Of a stretch of DNA of 64,000 bases, positions 26,937 to 36,838 are shown in pieces. How positions within the stretch are numbered: the first letter of the stretch is position 1; every line of letters starts with the position of its first letter. The notes beneath the pieces were generated by a model. It worked only from the letters and a program-made list of their open reading frames with translations, searched no databases and was not told the DNA's origin. The translations under genes and the position numbers were made by a program. This DNA comes from Bacillus vallismortis. GTDB taxonomy: Bacteria; Bacillota; Bacilli; Bacillales; Bacillaceae. Location of the stretch: contig NZ_CP026362.1 of NCBI RefSeq assembly GCF_004116955.1, positions 4,222,363 through 4,286,362 on the forward strand, read 5' to 3'.

Positions 26937-26998
26937 CCAATCATTAACAGAAAGGGGCGCGGGAAGCCAGCCGCGGGAAGGCTGAAGGCTATGAATAC

Positions 26999-27703
26999 AT
27001 GAATGAGAATATGAGTTTTAAAGAATTATATGCGATTGTCAGACACAGATTCGTGCTGATTCTGCTCATCACAATCGGCGTTACCGTTATGGCGGGTTTT
27101 GTGCAATTTAAGGTCATTTCACCGACCTACCAAGCATCGACACAAGTGCTGATTCATGAATCAGACGGTGAAGAAAACTCGAATCTCAGCGACATCCAGC
27201 GAAATCTTCAGTACAGCAGCACGTTCCAATCAATTATGAAAAGCACGGCCTTGATGGAAAAGGTCAAGGCGGAGTTGCACCTTTCTGAATCAGCTTCATC
27301 ACTGAAAGGAAAAGTGATGACAGGCAGTGAGAATGAATCAGAAATTATCACCGTGTCCGTCCAGGATCACGATCCGGCGAAAGCGGCTGAGATTGCGAAC
27401 ACGCTAGTGAACAAATTTGAAAAAGAAGTAGATGAAAGGATGAATATACAAGGCATACATATTTTATCAGAGGCGAAGGCTTCTGAAAGCCCGATGATCA
27501 AGCCGGCCCGGCTGCGAAACATGGTCATGGCTTTTGGCGCTGCTGTCATGGGTGGCATTACACTGGCATTTTTTCTGCATTTTCTCGATGATACGTGCAA
27601 AAGCGCACGCCAGCTCAGCGAGAGAACCGGATTGCCATGCTTAGGCTCCGTCCCTGATGTCCAAAAAGGGCGGAATCGCGGGCTAAAACATTTCGGGGAG
27701 TGA
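26999..27703 (+). CDS. epsA: Capsular polysaccharide co-polymerase/kinase modulator EpsA
   Basis: 234 residues, Wzz-type. Helices at about 17-37 and 174-195 flank an extracellular loop; the cytoplasmic C-terminus contacts the EpsB kinase. ATG 26999; an upstream ATG at 26991 gives a 3-codon frame ending across this start. First gene of the 15-gene eps operon, repressed by SinR. EpsA is needed for EpsB activity. Confidence 0.95.
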   Translation: MNENMSFKELYAIVRHRFVLILLITIGVTVMAGFVQFKVISPTYQASTQVLIHESDGEENSNLSDIQRNLQYSSTFQSIMKSTALMEKVKAELHLSESASSLKGKVMTGSENESEIITVSVQDHDPAKAAEIANTLVNKFEKEVDERMNIQGIHILSEAKASESPMIKPARLRNMVMAFGAAVMGGITLAFFLHFLDDTCKSARQLSERTGLPCLGSVPDVQKGRNRGLKHFGE

Positions 27704-27708
27704 AGCGA

Positions 27709-28392
27709 GTGGTCTTTAGAAAAAAGAAAGCAAGACGAGGTTTGGCTCAAATATCCGTTTTACACAATAAATCAATTGTTGCGGAACAATACCGCACCAT
27801 TCGGACAAACATTGAGTTTTCATCCGTCCAGACCAACTTGCGGTCTATCCTCGTCACCTCCTCTGTGCCTGGTGAAGGTAAATCGTTCAGTGCGGCGAAT
27901 CTTGCGGCAGTCTTTGCGCAGCAGCAGGAAAAGAAAGTGTTGCTGGTGGATGCCGATTTAAGAAAGCCGACCATCAATCAGACATTCCAGGTTGAGAATA
28001 TTACGGGGCTGACAAATGTGCTGGTTGGTAATGCTTCACTCAGTGAGACGGTGCAAAAGACGCCGATTGATAACTTATATGTGCTGACAAGCGGACCAAC
28101 CCCGCCGAATCCGGCAGAATTGCTGTCTTCAAAAGCGATGGGTGACTTAATATCTGACATTTATGAACAATACAGCCTTGTCATTTTTGATTCCCCTCCG
28201 CTCTTGGCGGTTGCGGATGCTCAGATTTTAGCAAACCAGACAGACGGCAGCGTGCTCGTCGTTTTAAGCGGAAAAACGAAAACGGATACTGTCCTGAAAG
28301 CGAAGGATGCACTGGAACAATCCAACGCGAAGCTGTTAGGTGCACTTTTAAACAAAAAGAAAATGAAAAAGTCGGAACACTATTCCTACTAA
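27709..28392 (+). CDS. epsB: Tyrosine kinase EpsB (BY-kinase)
   Basis: 227 residues from GTG 27709, 8 bases after GGGGAG; GTG 27700 overlapping epsA is an alternative. Walker [10 protein letters not shown] (about 52-60), Walker A' [11 protein letters not shown], Walker B VIFDSPP, and a C-terminal SEHYSY tyrosine cluster for autophosphorylation. Known substrate: glycosyltransferase EpsE; its activity also responds to the exopolysaccharide itself. Confidence 0.93.
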   Translation: MVFRKKKARRGLAQISVLHNKSIVAEQYRTIRTNIEFSSVQTNLRSILVTSSVPGEGKSFSAANLAAVFAQQQEKKVLLVDADLRKPTINQTFQVENITGLTNVLVGNASLSETVQKTPIDNLYVLTSGPTPPNPAELLSSKAMGDLISDIYEQYSLVIFDSPPLLAVADAQILANQTDGSVLVVLSGKTKTDTVLKAKDALEQSNAKLLGALLNKKKMKKSEHYSY

Positions 28393-28634
28393 ATAGATGA
28401 TAAAGGTGATGTCTCCTGACCTGTATCAATGGAGGCACTCGGCTCCGCTGTGGGCAGATGAAATTTGCTGCCTTAGATGCTGGTCGTCGCTGGCGGGGCG
28501 TGAGGATGGGTTAAATGCCCGCTTATTTAATATATACATAGAATGTGTGGTGGTTGTCGGTTTAGCTGCCGCCGATGTTTTAGAGGACGAAAACCGCCGC
28601 AGCTAAACCGATAAAAGAATTAGGGGGGAAAAGG
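28393..28634 (+). ncRNA. EAR (eps-associated RNA) processive antitermination element
   Basis: The 242-bp gap between epsB and epsC is the known position of the EAR element. It is rich in complementary segments and ends with a near-perfect stem TCGGTTTAGCTGC (from 28557) / GCAGCTAAACCGA (to 28611) without a following U run, so it is not an ordinary terminator. Known function: lets RNA polymerase read through distal terminators in the long eps operon. The identity is inferred from position and structure; exact boundaries are not determined. Confidence 0.72.
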
Positions 28635-30455
28635 TTGAGTTACCGGAGAAGACTTTCAATGATTATTGCGCTGGATACTTATCTCGTTTTACATTCAGTT
28701 ATTGCAGGATATCAATTTTTAAAAGATTCTTATCAATTTTATGACTCCGGAGCATTATTGCTTACCGCTGTCAGCTTGCTCCTCAGCTATCATGTCTGTG
28801 CCTTCCTGTTCCATCAGTATAAACAGGTATGGACATACACCGGAATCGGCGAGCTGATGGTCCTGTTGAAGGGCATTACGCTATCGGCCGCTGTGACCGG
28901 CGTCATTCAGTATGCTGTGTATCATACGATGTTCTTCCGTCTGTTAATCGCGTGCTGGGTGTTGCAGCTTTTGTCCATCGGAGGAACCCGTGTTTTGTCG
29001 AGAGTGTTGAAAGAAAGCATCAGAAAGAACCGCAGCGCCTCTTCCCGCGCGCTGATTATCGGGGCGGGCTCAGGAGGGACTCTTATGGTCAGGCAGCTGC
29101 TTTCAAAAGATGATCCCGACATCATACCTGTCGCTTTTATTGATGACGATCAAACGAAGCATAAATTAGAAATCATGGGGCTGCCAGTGATCGGCGGAAA
29201 AGAAAGTATCATGCCTGCGGTGCAAAGGCTCAAAATTAACTATATTATTATTGCGATTCCTTCACTCCACACCCATGAGCTTCAGGTGTTATATAAGGAA
29301 TGTGTACGAACTGGGGCCACCATCAAAATTATGCCTCACTTTGATGAAATGCTGCTCGGCTCAAGAACTGCCGGGCAAATCAGAGATGTAAAAGCAGAGG
29401 ATTTGCTCGGCAGAAAGCCGGTAACCCTCGACACAAGCGAAATTTCGAACCGCATTAAAGGAAAAACAGTTCTCGTTACGGGAGCGGGCGGATCAATCGG
29501 CTCAGAAATCTGCCGGCAAATCAGCGCGTTTCAGCCTAAGGAAATCATTCTGCTCGGCCATGGAGAAAACAGCATTCATTCGATTTATACAGAGCTGAAC
29601 GGTCGATTCGGCAAACACATTGTGTTTCATACAGAAATTGCGGATGTGCAGGACCGCGATAAAATGTTTACCTTGATGAAAAAGTACGAGCCGCACGTGG
29701 TCTACCATGCAGCTGCCCATAAGCATGTGCCGTTAATGGAGCACAACCCTGAGGAGGCTGTCAAAAACAACATCATTGGAACAAAAAATGTCGCGGAAGC
29801 AGCCGATATGTCGGGGACAGAGACATTTGTGCTGATTTCATCAGACAAAGCGGTGAACCCGGCCAATATAATGGGGGCGACAAAACGATTCGCCGAGATG
29901 ATTATTATGAATCTTGGAAAAGTGAGCAGAACCAAGTTTGTCGCTGTCCGCTTCGGCAATGTGCTCGGGAGCCGCGGCAGCGTTATTCCGATTTTTAAAA
30001 AGCAGATTGAAAAAGGCGGTCCGGTAACTGTGACACATCCGGCGATGACCCGCTATTTCATGACGATCCCCGAGGCTTCAAGGCTTGTGATTCAGGCCGG
30101 GGCACTGGCGAAAGGGCGCCAGATTTTTGTTCTCGATATGGGAGAGCCTGTAAAGATTGTGGACCTTGCCAAAAACCTCATTCATCTGTCCGGCTATACG
30201 ACTGAGCAGATTCCAATCGAATTCACAGGCATTCGCCCCGGTGAAAAAATGTATGAGGAATTGCTGAACCAAAATGAAGTACACACTGAACAAATCTTTC
30301 CGAAAATTCATATCGGCAAAGCGGTGGATGGCGATTGGCCAGTCCTGATGCGTTTTATCGAGGATTTTCATGAGCTGCCGGAAGACGATCTGAGAGCGAG
30401 GCTGTTTGCGGCAATCCATACATCAGACACAATGACGGCTGCCAGTGTTCATTAG
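28635..30455 (+). CDS. epsC: UDP-sugar 4,6-dehydratase EpsC (membrane form)
   Basis: 606 residues from TTG 28635 behind GGGGGGAAAAGG; ATG 28659 is the alternative (598 residues). Four N-terminal membrane helices (about 10-120), a CoA-binding-like nucleotide domain (IIGAGSGGTLMVRQLL, about 140-155), and an extended short-chain dehydrogenase domain with GAGGSIGSEI (about 290) and MGATKRFAEM. Converts UDP-GlcNAc to the 4-keto-6-deoxy intermediate, the first step towards the bacillosamine-type sugar made with EpsN and EpsM. Confidence 0.93.
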   Translation: MSYRRRLSMIIALDTYLVLHSVIAGYQFLKDSYQFYDSGALLLTAVSLLLSYHVCAFLFHQYKQVWTYTGIGELMVLLKGITLSAAVTGVIQYAVYHTMFFRLLIACWVLQLLSIGGTRVLSRVLKESIRKNRSASSRALIIGAGSGGTLMVRQLLSKDDPDIIPVAFIDDDQTKHKLEIMGLPVIGGKESIMPAVQRLKINYIIIAIPSLHTHELQVLYKECVRTGATIKIMPHFDEMLLGSRTAGQIRDVKAEDLLGRKPVTLDTSEISNRIKGKTVLVTGAGGSIGSEICRQISAFQPKEIILLGHGENSIHSIYTELNGRFGKHIVFHTEIADVQDRDKMFTLMKKYEPHVVYHAAAHKHVPLMEHNPEEAVKNNIIGTKNVAEAADMSGTETFVLISSDKAVNPANIMGATKRFAEMIIMNLGKVSRTKFVAVRFGNVLGSRGSVIPIFKKQIEKGGPVTVTHPAMTRYFMTIPEASRLVIQAGALAKGRQIFVLDMGEPVKIVDLAKNLIHLSGYTTEQIPIEFTGIRPGEKMYEELLNQNEVHTEQIFPKIHIGKAVDGDWPVLMRFIEDFHELPEDDLRARLFAAIHTSDTMTAASVH

Positions 30456-30471
30456 GGGGAGTGGAGTGAAG

Positions 30472-31617
30472 ATGACGAAAAAGATATTGTTTTGCGCGAC
30501 GGTTGATTATCATTTTAAAGCCTTTCACCTCCCTTACTTTACATGGTTTAAACGAATGAGCTGGGAGGTTCATGTCGCGGCGAGCGGACAAACGAAACTG
30601 CCGTATGTGGACGAGAAATTTTCCATTCCGATTCGCAGGTCACCCTTTCATCCGCAAAATCTGGCCGTTTACAGGCAGCTGAAGGAAGTGATCGATACCA
30701 ATCAATACGACATTGTCCATTGCCATACGCCGGTCGGCGGCGTTCTTGCCAGACTAGCGGCGAGGCAAGCGAGGCGGCACGGAACAAAAGTGCTGTACAC
30801 CGCGCACGGATTTCACTTCTGCAGCGGAGCACCGATCAAAAATTGGCTTCTTTACTATCCGGTTGAGAAATGGCTCTCGGCCTATACGGACTGCCTAATT
30901 ACGATCAATGAAGAGGATTACATAAGGGCGAAAGGACTTCAAAGGCCGGGCGGCATGACGCGGAAAATTCATGGCATCGGCGTCAATACAGACCGGTTTC
31001 GGCCTGTCAGCCTGCAAGAGAAGCAAAGACTCAGAGAAAAACATGGATTCAGTGAAGACGATTTTATATTGGTTTATCCAGCTGAGCTTAATCTCAATAA
31101 AAATCAGAAGCTGTTAATTGAAGCCGCAGCCTTGCTGAAAGATAAAATACCGTCGCTTCGTCTTGTTTTTGCCGGAGAAGGGGCGATGGAACAAACCTAT
31201 CGAACGTTGGCTGAAAAGCTTGGCGCTTCCGGCAATGTCCGCTTTTACGGCTTTTGCCGCGACATTCACGAACTGATTCAGCTAGCAGATCTATCAGTCG
31301 CATCCAGCATGAGAGAAGGCCTCGGCATGAATGTGCTTGAGGGGATGGCCGCGGAAAAGCCGGCGATTGCCACGGATAATCGCGGGCACCGGGAAATCAT
31401 CAGGGACGGAGAAAATGGTTTTCTGATCAAAATCGGAGACAGTGCCGGTTTTGCCAGCCGGATTGAACAGCTTTACCGTACACCGGAACTCTGCAGAAAG
31501 CTGGGGCAGGAAGGCCGGAAAACAGCCTTGCGCTTTTCGGAGGCGCGGACGGTGGAAGAAATGGCAGATATTTATTCCGCCTACATGGATATGGATACAA
31601 AGGAGAAAAGCGTATGA
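30472..31617 (+). CDS. epsD: Glycosyltransferase EpsD (GT4)
   Basis: 381 residues from ATG 30472, with GGGGGAG upstream; GTG 30466 is possible. GT-B fold: N-terminal VHCHTPVGGVLARLAAR and AHGFHFCSGAP; C-terminal GT4 core with SSMREGLGMNVLEGMAAEKPAIA (E-x7-E motif, about 288-310). Cytoplasmic sugar transfer to the growing lipid-linked repeat unit. Its stop overlaps the epsE start by 4 bp. Confidence 0.93.
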   Translation: MTKKILFCATVDYHFKAFHLPYFTWFKRMSWEVHVAASGQTKLPYVDEKFSIPIRRSPFHPQNLAVYRQLKEVIDTNQYDIVHCHTPVGGVLARLAARQARRHGTKVLYTAHGFHFCSGAPIKNWLLYYPVEKWLSAYTDCLITINEEDYIRAKGLQRPGGMTRKIHGIGVNTDRFRPVSLQEKQRLREKHGFSEDDFILVYPAELNLNKNQKLLIEAAALLKDKIPSLRLVFAGEGAMEQTYRTLAEKLGASGNVRFYGFCRDIHELIQLADLSVASSMREGLGMNVLEGMAAEKPAIATDNRGHREIIRDGENGFLIKIGDSAGFASRIEQLYRTPELCRKLGQEGRKTALRFSEARTVEEMADIYSAYMDMDTKEKSV

Positions 31618-32450
31618 ACTCAGGACCAAAAGTTTCTGTCATTATGGGCATTTATAATTGTGAACGCACTTTGGCGGAAAGCATCGAATCCATTCTCAGC
31701 CAATCCTACAAACATTGGGAGCTGATTATGTGCGATGATGCGTCAACAGACGGCACGCTCCGCATCGCGAAGCAGTATGCCGCTCATTACAGCGACCGCA
31801 TCAAGGTGATTCAAAACAGAACAAACAAGCGGCTTGCCGCGTCATTAAATCATTGCCTTTCACATGCCACAGGCGATTATATCGCCCGCCAGGACGGAGA
31901 CGACCTTTCATTCCCGCGCCGTCTGGAAAAGCAGGTCGCATTCTTAGAGAAGCACCGCCACTATCAGGTGGTTGGCACCGGCATGCTTGTATTTGATGAA
32001 AGTGGGACAAGGGGCACACGCATCCTGCCTTCTGTTCCGGAACCGGGCATCATGGCAAAAGGGACCCCGTTTTGCCACGGAACGATTATGATGAGAGCGA
32101 GCGCTTACCGTACGCTGAAAGGCTACCGGTCGGTGAGGCGGACGAGACGGATGGAGGATATTGATTTATGGCTTCGCTTTTTTGAAGAGGGCTTCAGAGG
32201 CTACAACCTTCAGGAAGCCTTGTATAAAGTAAGGGAAGACAGAGAGGCATTCAAACGGCGGTCATTTGCCTATTCGATAGACAATGCCGTCCTTGTCTTT
32301 CAGGCATGCAGGCGCTTGAAGCTTCCTTTATCTGATTACCTATATATCGCAAAACCGATAATCCGCGCGTTTATGCCGCCTGCTGTAATGAATCGCTACC
32401 ACAAAAAAAGAGTGATGAACCAAAAAGAAGGGCTTGTGAAACATGAATAG
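31614..32450 (+). CDS. epsE: Glycosyltransferase and flagellar clutch EpsE (GT2)
   Basis: 278 residues, GT-A fold. VSVIMGIYNCERTL at 7-20, DDAST at 41-45 and metal-binding DGDD at 94-97. Lys106, the residue reported to be needed for the flagellar clutch with FliG, is present in RRLEKQ, so both functions should be intact. Overlaps epsD upstream and epsF downstream by a few bases. Confidence 0.95.
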   Translation: MNSGPKVSVIMGIYNCERTLAESIESILSQSYKHWELIMCDDASTDGTLRIAKQYAAHYSDRIKVIQNRTNKRLAASLNHCLSHATGDYIARQDGDDLSFPRRLEKQVAFLEKHRHYQVVGTGMLVFDESGTRGTRILPSVPEPGIMAKGTPFCHGTIMMRASAYRTLKGYRSVRRTRRMEDIDLWLRFFEEGFRGYNLQEALYKVREDREAFKRRSFAYSIDNAVLVFQACRRLKLPLSDYLYIAKPIIRAFMPPAVMNRYHKKRVMNQKEGLVKHE

Positions 32451-33591
32451 CATTCCAAAACGCGTGCTTCATGTTCTCAGCGGCATGAACAGGGGCGGCG
32501 CGGAGACCATGGTGATGAATTTATATCGAAAAATGGACAGAAGCAAAGTACAATTTGATTTTTTAACATATCGAAATGATCCGTGCGCTTATGATGAAGA
32601 AATTTTATCTTTAGGCGGGCGGCTTTTTTATGTCCCGAGCATCGGGCAAAGCAATCCCCTTACATTTGTGAGGAATGTAAGACATGTGATAACAGAAAAC
32701 GGTCCGTTCAACGCCGTGCATGCGCACACGGATTTTCAGACGGGCTTTATCGCCCTTGCGGCAAGGCTAGCCGGAGTGCCGGTCAGGGTCTGCCATTCCC
32801 ATAATACGTCGTGGAAGACCGGCTTCAATTGGAAGGATCGCCTGCAGCTGATGGCATTCAGGCGGCTGATTTTGGCGAACGCGACAGCACTGTGTGCCTG
32901 CGGAGAGGATGCGGGCAGGTTTTTATTCGGACCGTCCAACATGGAGCGGGAGCGTGTTCATCTTCTTCCGAATGGGATTGATCTTGATTTGTTCGCTCCA
33001 AATGGGCAAAGGGCTGATGAAGAAAAAACAGCACGCGGCATTGCAGTTGACCGTCTCATTATTGGCCATGTGGCCCGGTTTCATGAAGTGAAAAACCATG
33101 CGTTTCTGCTGAAGCTTGCCGCACATCTCAAAGAACGGAGGGTTCGCTTTCAGCTCGTGCTCGCAGGAGACGGGCCGCTGCGCGACAAAATGGAAGAGGA
33201 AGCGCGGCGGCAGAACTTGCTTTCAGATGTCCTCTTTTTAGGCACTGAAGAACGCATTCATGAGCTGATGCGCACATTTGATGTGTTTGTCATGCCGTCT
33301 CTGTATGAAGGCTTGCCGGTAGTGCTGGTGGAAGCGCAGGCATCGGGGCTTCCATGCATCATTTCAGATACCATTACAGAAAAAGTCGATGCCGGTCTGG
33401 GACTTGTGACAAGATTGAATCTTTCTGAGCCGATCGGCATTTGGGCTGAAACCATTGCCAGGGCGGCCGCCGCAGGCAGGCCGAAGCGGGAGCTCATCAA
33501 AGGAACACTCGCTAAACTTGGCTACGATGCACAGCAAAATGTAGGAGCGCTGCTGCATGTATACAACTTGACCAGCGAAAAAGGACAGTAA
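32443..33591 (+). CDS. epsF: Glycosyltransferase EpsF (GT4)
   Basis: 382 residues, GT-B fold. MNRGGAETMVMNLYR (about 15-29) is the N-terminal acceptor-side motif; the C-terminal part has VMPSLYEGLPVVLVEAQASGLPCI (E-x7-E). Overlaps epsE by 8 bp, with the usual tight eps packing. Confidence 0.93.
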   Translation: MNSIPKRVLHVLSGMNRGGAETMVMNLYRKMDRSKVQFDFLTYRNDPCAYDEEILSLGGRLFYVPSIGQSNPLTFVRNVRHVITENGPFNAVHAHTDFQTGFIALAARLAGVPVRVCHSHNTSWKTGFNWKDRLQLMAFRRLILANATALCACGEDAGRFLFGPSNMERERVHLLPNGIDLDLFAPNGQRADEEKTARGIAVDRLIIGHVARFHEVKNHAFLLKLAAHLKERRVRFQLVLAGDGPLRDKMEEEARRQNLLSDVLFLGTEERIHELMRTFDVFVMPSLYEGLPVVLVEAQASGLPCIISDTITEKVDAGLGLVTRLNLSEPIGIWAETIARAAAAGRPKRELIKGTLAKLGYDAQQNVGALLHVYNLTSEKGQ

Positions 33592-33594
33592 ACG

Positions 33595-34698
33595 ATGATT
33601 GTGTATGCCGTCAATATGGGAATTGTATATATTTGGTCTTGGTTTGCCAAAATGTGCGGCAGCCGTGATGATTCGCTCGCCACGGGGTATCGGCCGAATA
33701 AGCTTTTGATCTGGATTCCGCTTGCCTCACTTGTGCTCGTGTCGGGTCTCCGTTACAGAGTCGGCACGGATTTTCAGACCTACACATTGCTGTACGAATT
33801 GGCGGGCGATTATCAAAATGTGTGGCAGATATTCGGTTTCGGCACAGCGAAAACTGCGACTGATCCAGGCTTTACCACACTCCTTTGGCTGATGAATTTC
33901 ATCACGGAAGATCCGCAAATCATGTATATCACGGTTGCGGCCGTGACCTATAGCTTGGTTATGAAGACACTCGCCGACTACGGAAGGCCGTTTGAGCTGA
34001 GTGTCTTTTTATTTTTAGGAACCTTCCATTATTACGCGTCTTTTAACGGCATCAGGCAATACATGGTGGCAGCCGTATTATTTTGGGCGATCCGTTATAT
34101 CATCAGCGGGAACTGGAAGCGGTATTTTCTGATCGTGCTGATCAGCTCGCTCTTTCATTCCTCGGCGCTGATTATGATTCCAGTGTATTTTATTGTCAGG
34201 AGAAAAGCCTGGTCGCCTGCCATATTCGGCCTATCCGTTTTATTTCTTGGCATGACGTTTTTATATCAAAAATTCATTTCCGTGTTTGTCGTTGTGCTAG
34301 AAAACAGCTCATACAGCCATTATGAGAAATGGCTGATGACGAATACAAATGGAATGAATGTGATCAAAATCGCTGTCCTGATTCTGCCCCTGTTTCTCGC
34401 TTTTTGCTACAGGGCGCGTCTGCGGAAGCTGTGGCCGCAAATCGACATCGTCGTCAATTTGTGCCTGCTCGGCTTTTTGTTCGGGCTTTTGGCCACAAAG
34501 GATGTGATCTTTGCCAGATTCAATATTTATTTCGGTTTGTATCAAATCATCTTAGTCCCTTATTTCGTCAGGATATTTGATGAAAAATCGAATGCCCTTA
34601 TCTATATCGCGATCGTTGTTTGTTATTTTCTTTACAGTTATTTGCTTATGCCGGTTGATTCGTCCGTTCTGCCTTACAGAACGATTTTTTCCCGGTAA
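33595..34698 (+). CDS. epsG: EPS polymerase-type membrane protein EpsG
   Basis: 367 residues with about 10 membrane helices; EpsG family ([29 protein letters not shown] and [12 protein letters not shown] regions). Likely the Wzy-like polymerase that joins repeat units at the outer face. Three bases separate it from epsF. Confidence 0.92.
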   Translation: MIVYAVNMGIVYIWSWFAKMCGSRDDSLATGYRPNKLLIWIPLASLVLVSGLRYRVGTDFQTYTLLYELAGDYQNVWQIFGFGTAKTATDPGFTTLLWLMNFITEDPQIMYITVAAVTYSLVMKTLADYGRPFELSVFLFLGTFHYYASFNGIRQYMVAAVLFWAIRYIISGNWKRYFLIVLISSLFHSSALIMIPVYFIVRRKAWSPAIFGLSVLFLGMTFLYQKFISVFVVVLENSSYSHYEKWLMTNTNGMNVIKIAVLILPLFLAFCYRARLRKLWPQIDIVVNLCLLGFLFGLLATKDVIFARFNIYFGLYQIILVPYFVRIFDEKSNALIYIAIVVCYFLYSYLLMPVDSSVLPYRTIFSR

Positions 34699-34722
34699 TT
34701 TATGCAAGAGGAGCCGGTCATT

Positions 34723-35757
34723 ATGGAAACACCTGCGGTTAGTCTGTTAGTCGCTGTTTATAACACAGAAACATATATCAGAACGTGTCTTGAATCACTG
34801 CGGAACCAGACTGTGGACAATATTGAAATCATCATCGTCAATGACGGTTCGGCAGACGCCAGCCCGGACATCGCGGAGGAATACGCCAAAAAGGATCTCA
34901 GGTTCAAAGTGATTCATCAGGAAAACCAAGGCCTCGGCGCGGTTCGGAATAAAGGCATCGAGGCGGCAAGTGGCGAGTTTCTCGCATTTATCGATTCGGA
35001 CGATTGGATCGAGCCTGATTATTGCGAGCGGATGCTCCAAGCAGCGGGCGATGAAACTGATCTTGTCATTTGTAATTACGCCGCGGAGTTTGAGGACACT
35101 GGAAAAACGATGATCTCTGACATTGCGGAAACCTATCAGGACCAGCCGAAGGCGCACTATATCAAGGCGCTATTCGAAGGGAAGGTCAGAGGGTTTTCTT
35201 GGAACAAACTGTACAGGAGAAGCATGATTAATGCACATCGGCTGTCGTTTCCGCTCCGCGGCGAGCTGGAGCATGTCGAGGATCAGTTTTTCAGCTTCAG
35301 GGCTCATTTCTTCGCCCGTTCGGTCTCCTATGTGAAAGCGCCGCTCTATCATTACCGAATTCACCTATCTTCCATCGTACAGCGCTATCAGAAAAAACTG
35401 TTTGAATCAGGACTTGCGCTGTACGAGGCGAATGCGGCGTTTTTACAGGAAAACAACAAATCTGAGGAGTACCAAAAGGAGCTTGATACCTTTATCGTGC
35501 TTCACAGCAGCATCTGTATGCTGAATGAATGGAAAACCAGCGGCAGCCGCCGGCTGTTTGAAAAGCTTAGAAATGTCGGCGTGATTTGCGCAGATCCAGT
35601 GTTCCGGGAGAGCCTCTCAAAAACGGGCACCGCGCCTTTTGACGCAAAACGGTCATGCCTGCTTCTGATGGCAAAATACAGAATGATTCCGTTCGTCGCT
35701 ATGGCGTCAGCCGTGTATCAGCGGGTGATCGAGTACAAAATGAGAAACAGAGGGTGA
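34723..35757 (+). CDS. epsH: Glycosyltransferase EpsH (GT2)
   Basis: 344 residues from ATG 34723, 10 bases after AAGAGGAG; the frame is open from ATG 34702 but that start has no ribosome site. GT-A: VSLLVAVYNTE (7-17), VNDGSADAS and DSDDWIEPDY. EpsH, EpsI and EpsJ act late in repeat-unit synthesis; EpsH with EpsJ and EpsD has been linked to poly-GlcNAc-containing EPS. Confidence 0.93.
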   Translation: METPAVSLLVAVYNTETYIRTCLESLRNQTVDNIEIIIVNDGSADASPDIAEEYAKKDLRFKVIHQENQGLGAVRNKGIEAASGEFLAFIDSDDWIEPDYCERMLQAAGDETDLVICNYAAEFEDTGKTMISDIAETYQDQPKAHYIKALFEGKVRGFSWNKLYRRSMINAHRLSFPLRGELEHVEDQFFSFRAHFFARSVSYVKAPLYHYRIHLSSIVQRYQKKLFESGLALYEANAAFLQENNKSEEYQKELDTFIVLHSSICMLNEWKTSGSRRLFEKLRNVGVICADPVFRESLSKTGTAPFDAKRSCLLLMAKYRMIPFVAMASAVYQRVIEYKMRNRG

Positions 35758-35761
35758 GGAC

Positions 35762-36838
35762 ATGTCGTTACAATCGTTGAAAATCAATCTTGCAGAATGG
35801 CTGCTGCTAAAGGTCAAATACCCGTCCCAATATTGGCTGGGTACGGCTGATCAGCCGGTAAAGGCCCCATCGAATCAGAAAAAAATCATACTGACCCTGC
35901 TGCCGTCCCATGACAATTTGGGGGATCACGCGATTGCTTATGCCAGCAAGGCATTTCTTGAACGAGAATACCCTGATTTTGACATCGTTGAGGTCGATAT
36001 GAAGGACATGTACAAATCAGCAAAAGCGCTGCTCCGATCGCGCCATCCGGAGGATATGGTCTTTATCATCGGCGGCGGAAACATGGGTGATTTATACCGC
36101 TATGAGGAGTGGACACGCCGCTTTATCATTAAAACATTTCACGACTACCGAGTTGTCCAGCTGCCGGCAACGGCTCATTTTTCTGACACGAAAAAGGGGC
36201 GCAAAGAGCTGAAACGGGCACAGAAAATTTATAACGCGCACCCCGGCCTGTTGCTGATGGCGCGTGATGAAACAACGTATCAATTCATGAAACAGCATTT
36301 TCAAGAAAAAACGATTTTGAAGCAGCCGGACATGGTGCTGTATTTAGATAAAAGCAAGACCCCCGCAGAGCGCAACGGGGTTTATATGTGTTTGCGCGAG
36401 GATCAGGAAAGCGTGTTTAAAGAAGATGAGAGAAACAAGGTGAAGGCAGCGCTTGTTGAAGAATTCGGCGACATTAAAGCTTTTACGACAACGATTGGAC
36501 GCCGGGTCGGCCGCGATTCCCGGGAGAAGGAGCTTGAAGCGTTATGGTCTAAGCTGCAAAGCGCAGAAGCCGTTGTCACTGACAGGCTTCATGGCATGAT
36601 TTTTTGCGCGCTGACAGGAACGCCGTGTGTCGTCATCCGCTCCTTTGACCACAAGGTGATGGAAGGCTACCAATGGCTCAAAGACATCCCTTACATGACG
36701 CTGATTGAACAGCCGGACCCTAAACGCGTGACAGCCGCAGTAAAAGAGCTGTTAACAAAAGAAACAACCCGCGGCGGCTTTCCAAGAGATTTATATTTCA
36801 AAGGGCTGCGTGACAAAATCAGCGGTGAAGCGCAATGA
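35762..36838 (+). CDS. epsI: Pyruvyl transferase EpsI
   Basis: 358 residues, polysaccharide pyruvyl transferase domain: LLPSHDNLGDHAIAYASKAFL (about 45-65), FIIGGGNMGDLYRYEEW and VTDRLHGMIFCALTGTPCVVI. Expected to add ketal-linked pyruvate to EPS sugars. A paralogue of EpsO at the operon end. Overlaps epsJ by 4 bp. Confidence 0.92.
   Translation: MSLQSLKINLAEWLLLKVKYPSQYWLGTADQPVKAPSNQKKIILTLLPSHDNLGDHAIAYASKAFLEREYPDFDIVEVDMKDMYKSAKALLRSRHPEDMVFIIGGGNMGDLYRYEEWTRRFIIKTFHDYRVVQLPATAHFSDTKKGRKELKRAQKIYNAHPGLLLMARDETTYQFMKQHFQEKTILKQPDMVLYLDKSKTPAERNGVYMCLREDQESVFKEDERNKVKAALVEEFGDIKAFTTTIGRRVGRDSREKELEALWSKLQSAEAVVTDRLHGMIFCALTGTPCVVIRSFDHKVMEGYQWLKDIPYMTLIEQPDPKRVTAAVKELLTKETTRGGFPRDLYFKGLRDKISGEAQ

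Noticed and set aside
26991..27002. Three-codon upstream frame overlapping the epsA start
   Set aside because: Could be a leader-type coupling device, but ATG-N6-TGA of this size occurs by chance and nothing else supports it.
28397..28606. A 69-codon plus-strand frame between epsB and epsC
   Set aside because: It lies entirely in the structured EAR region, has no recognisable protein features and no convincing ribosome site.
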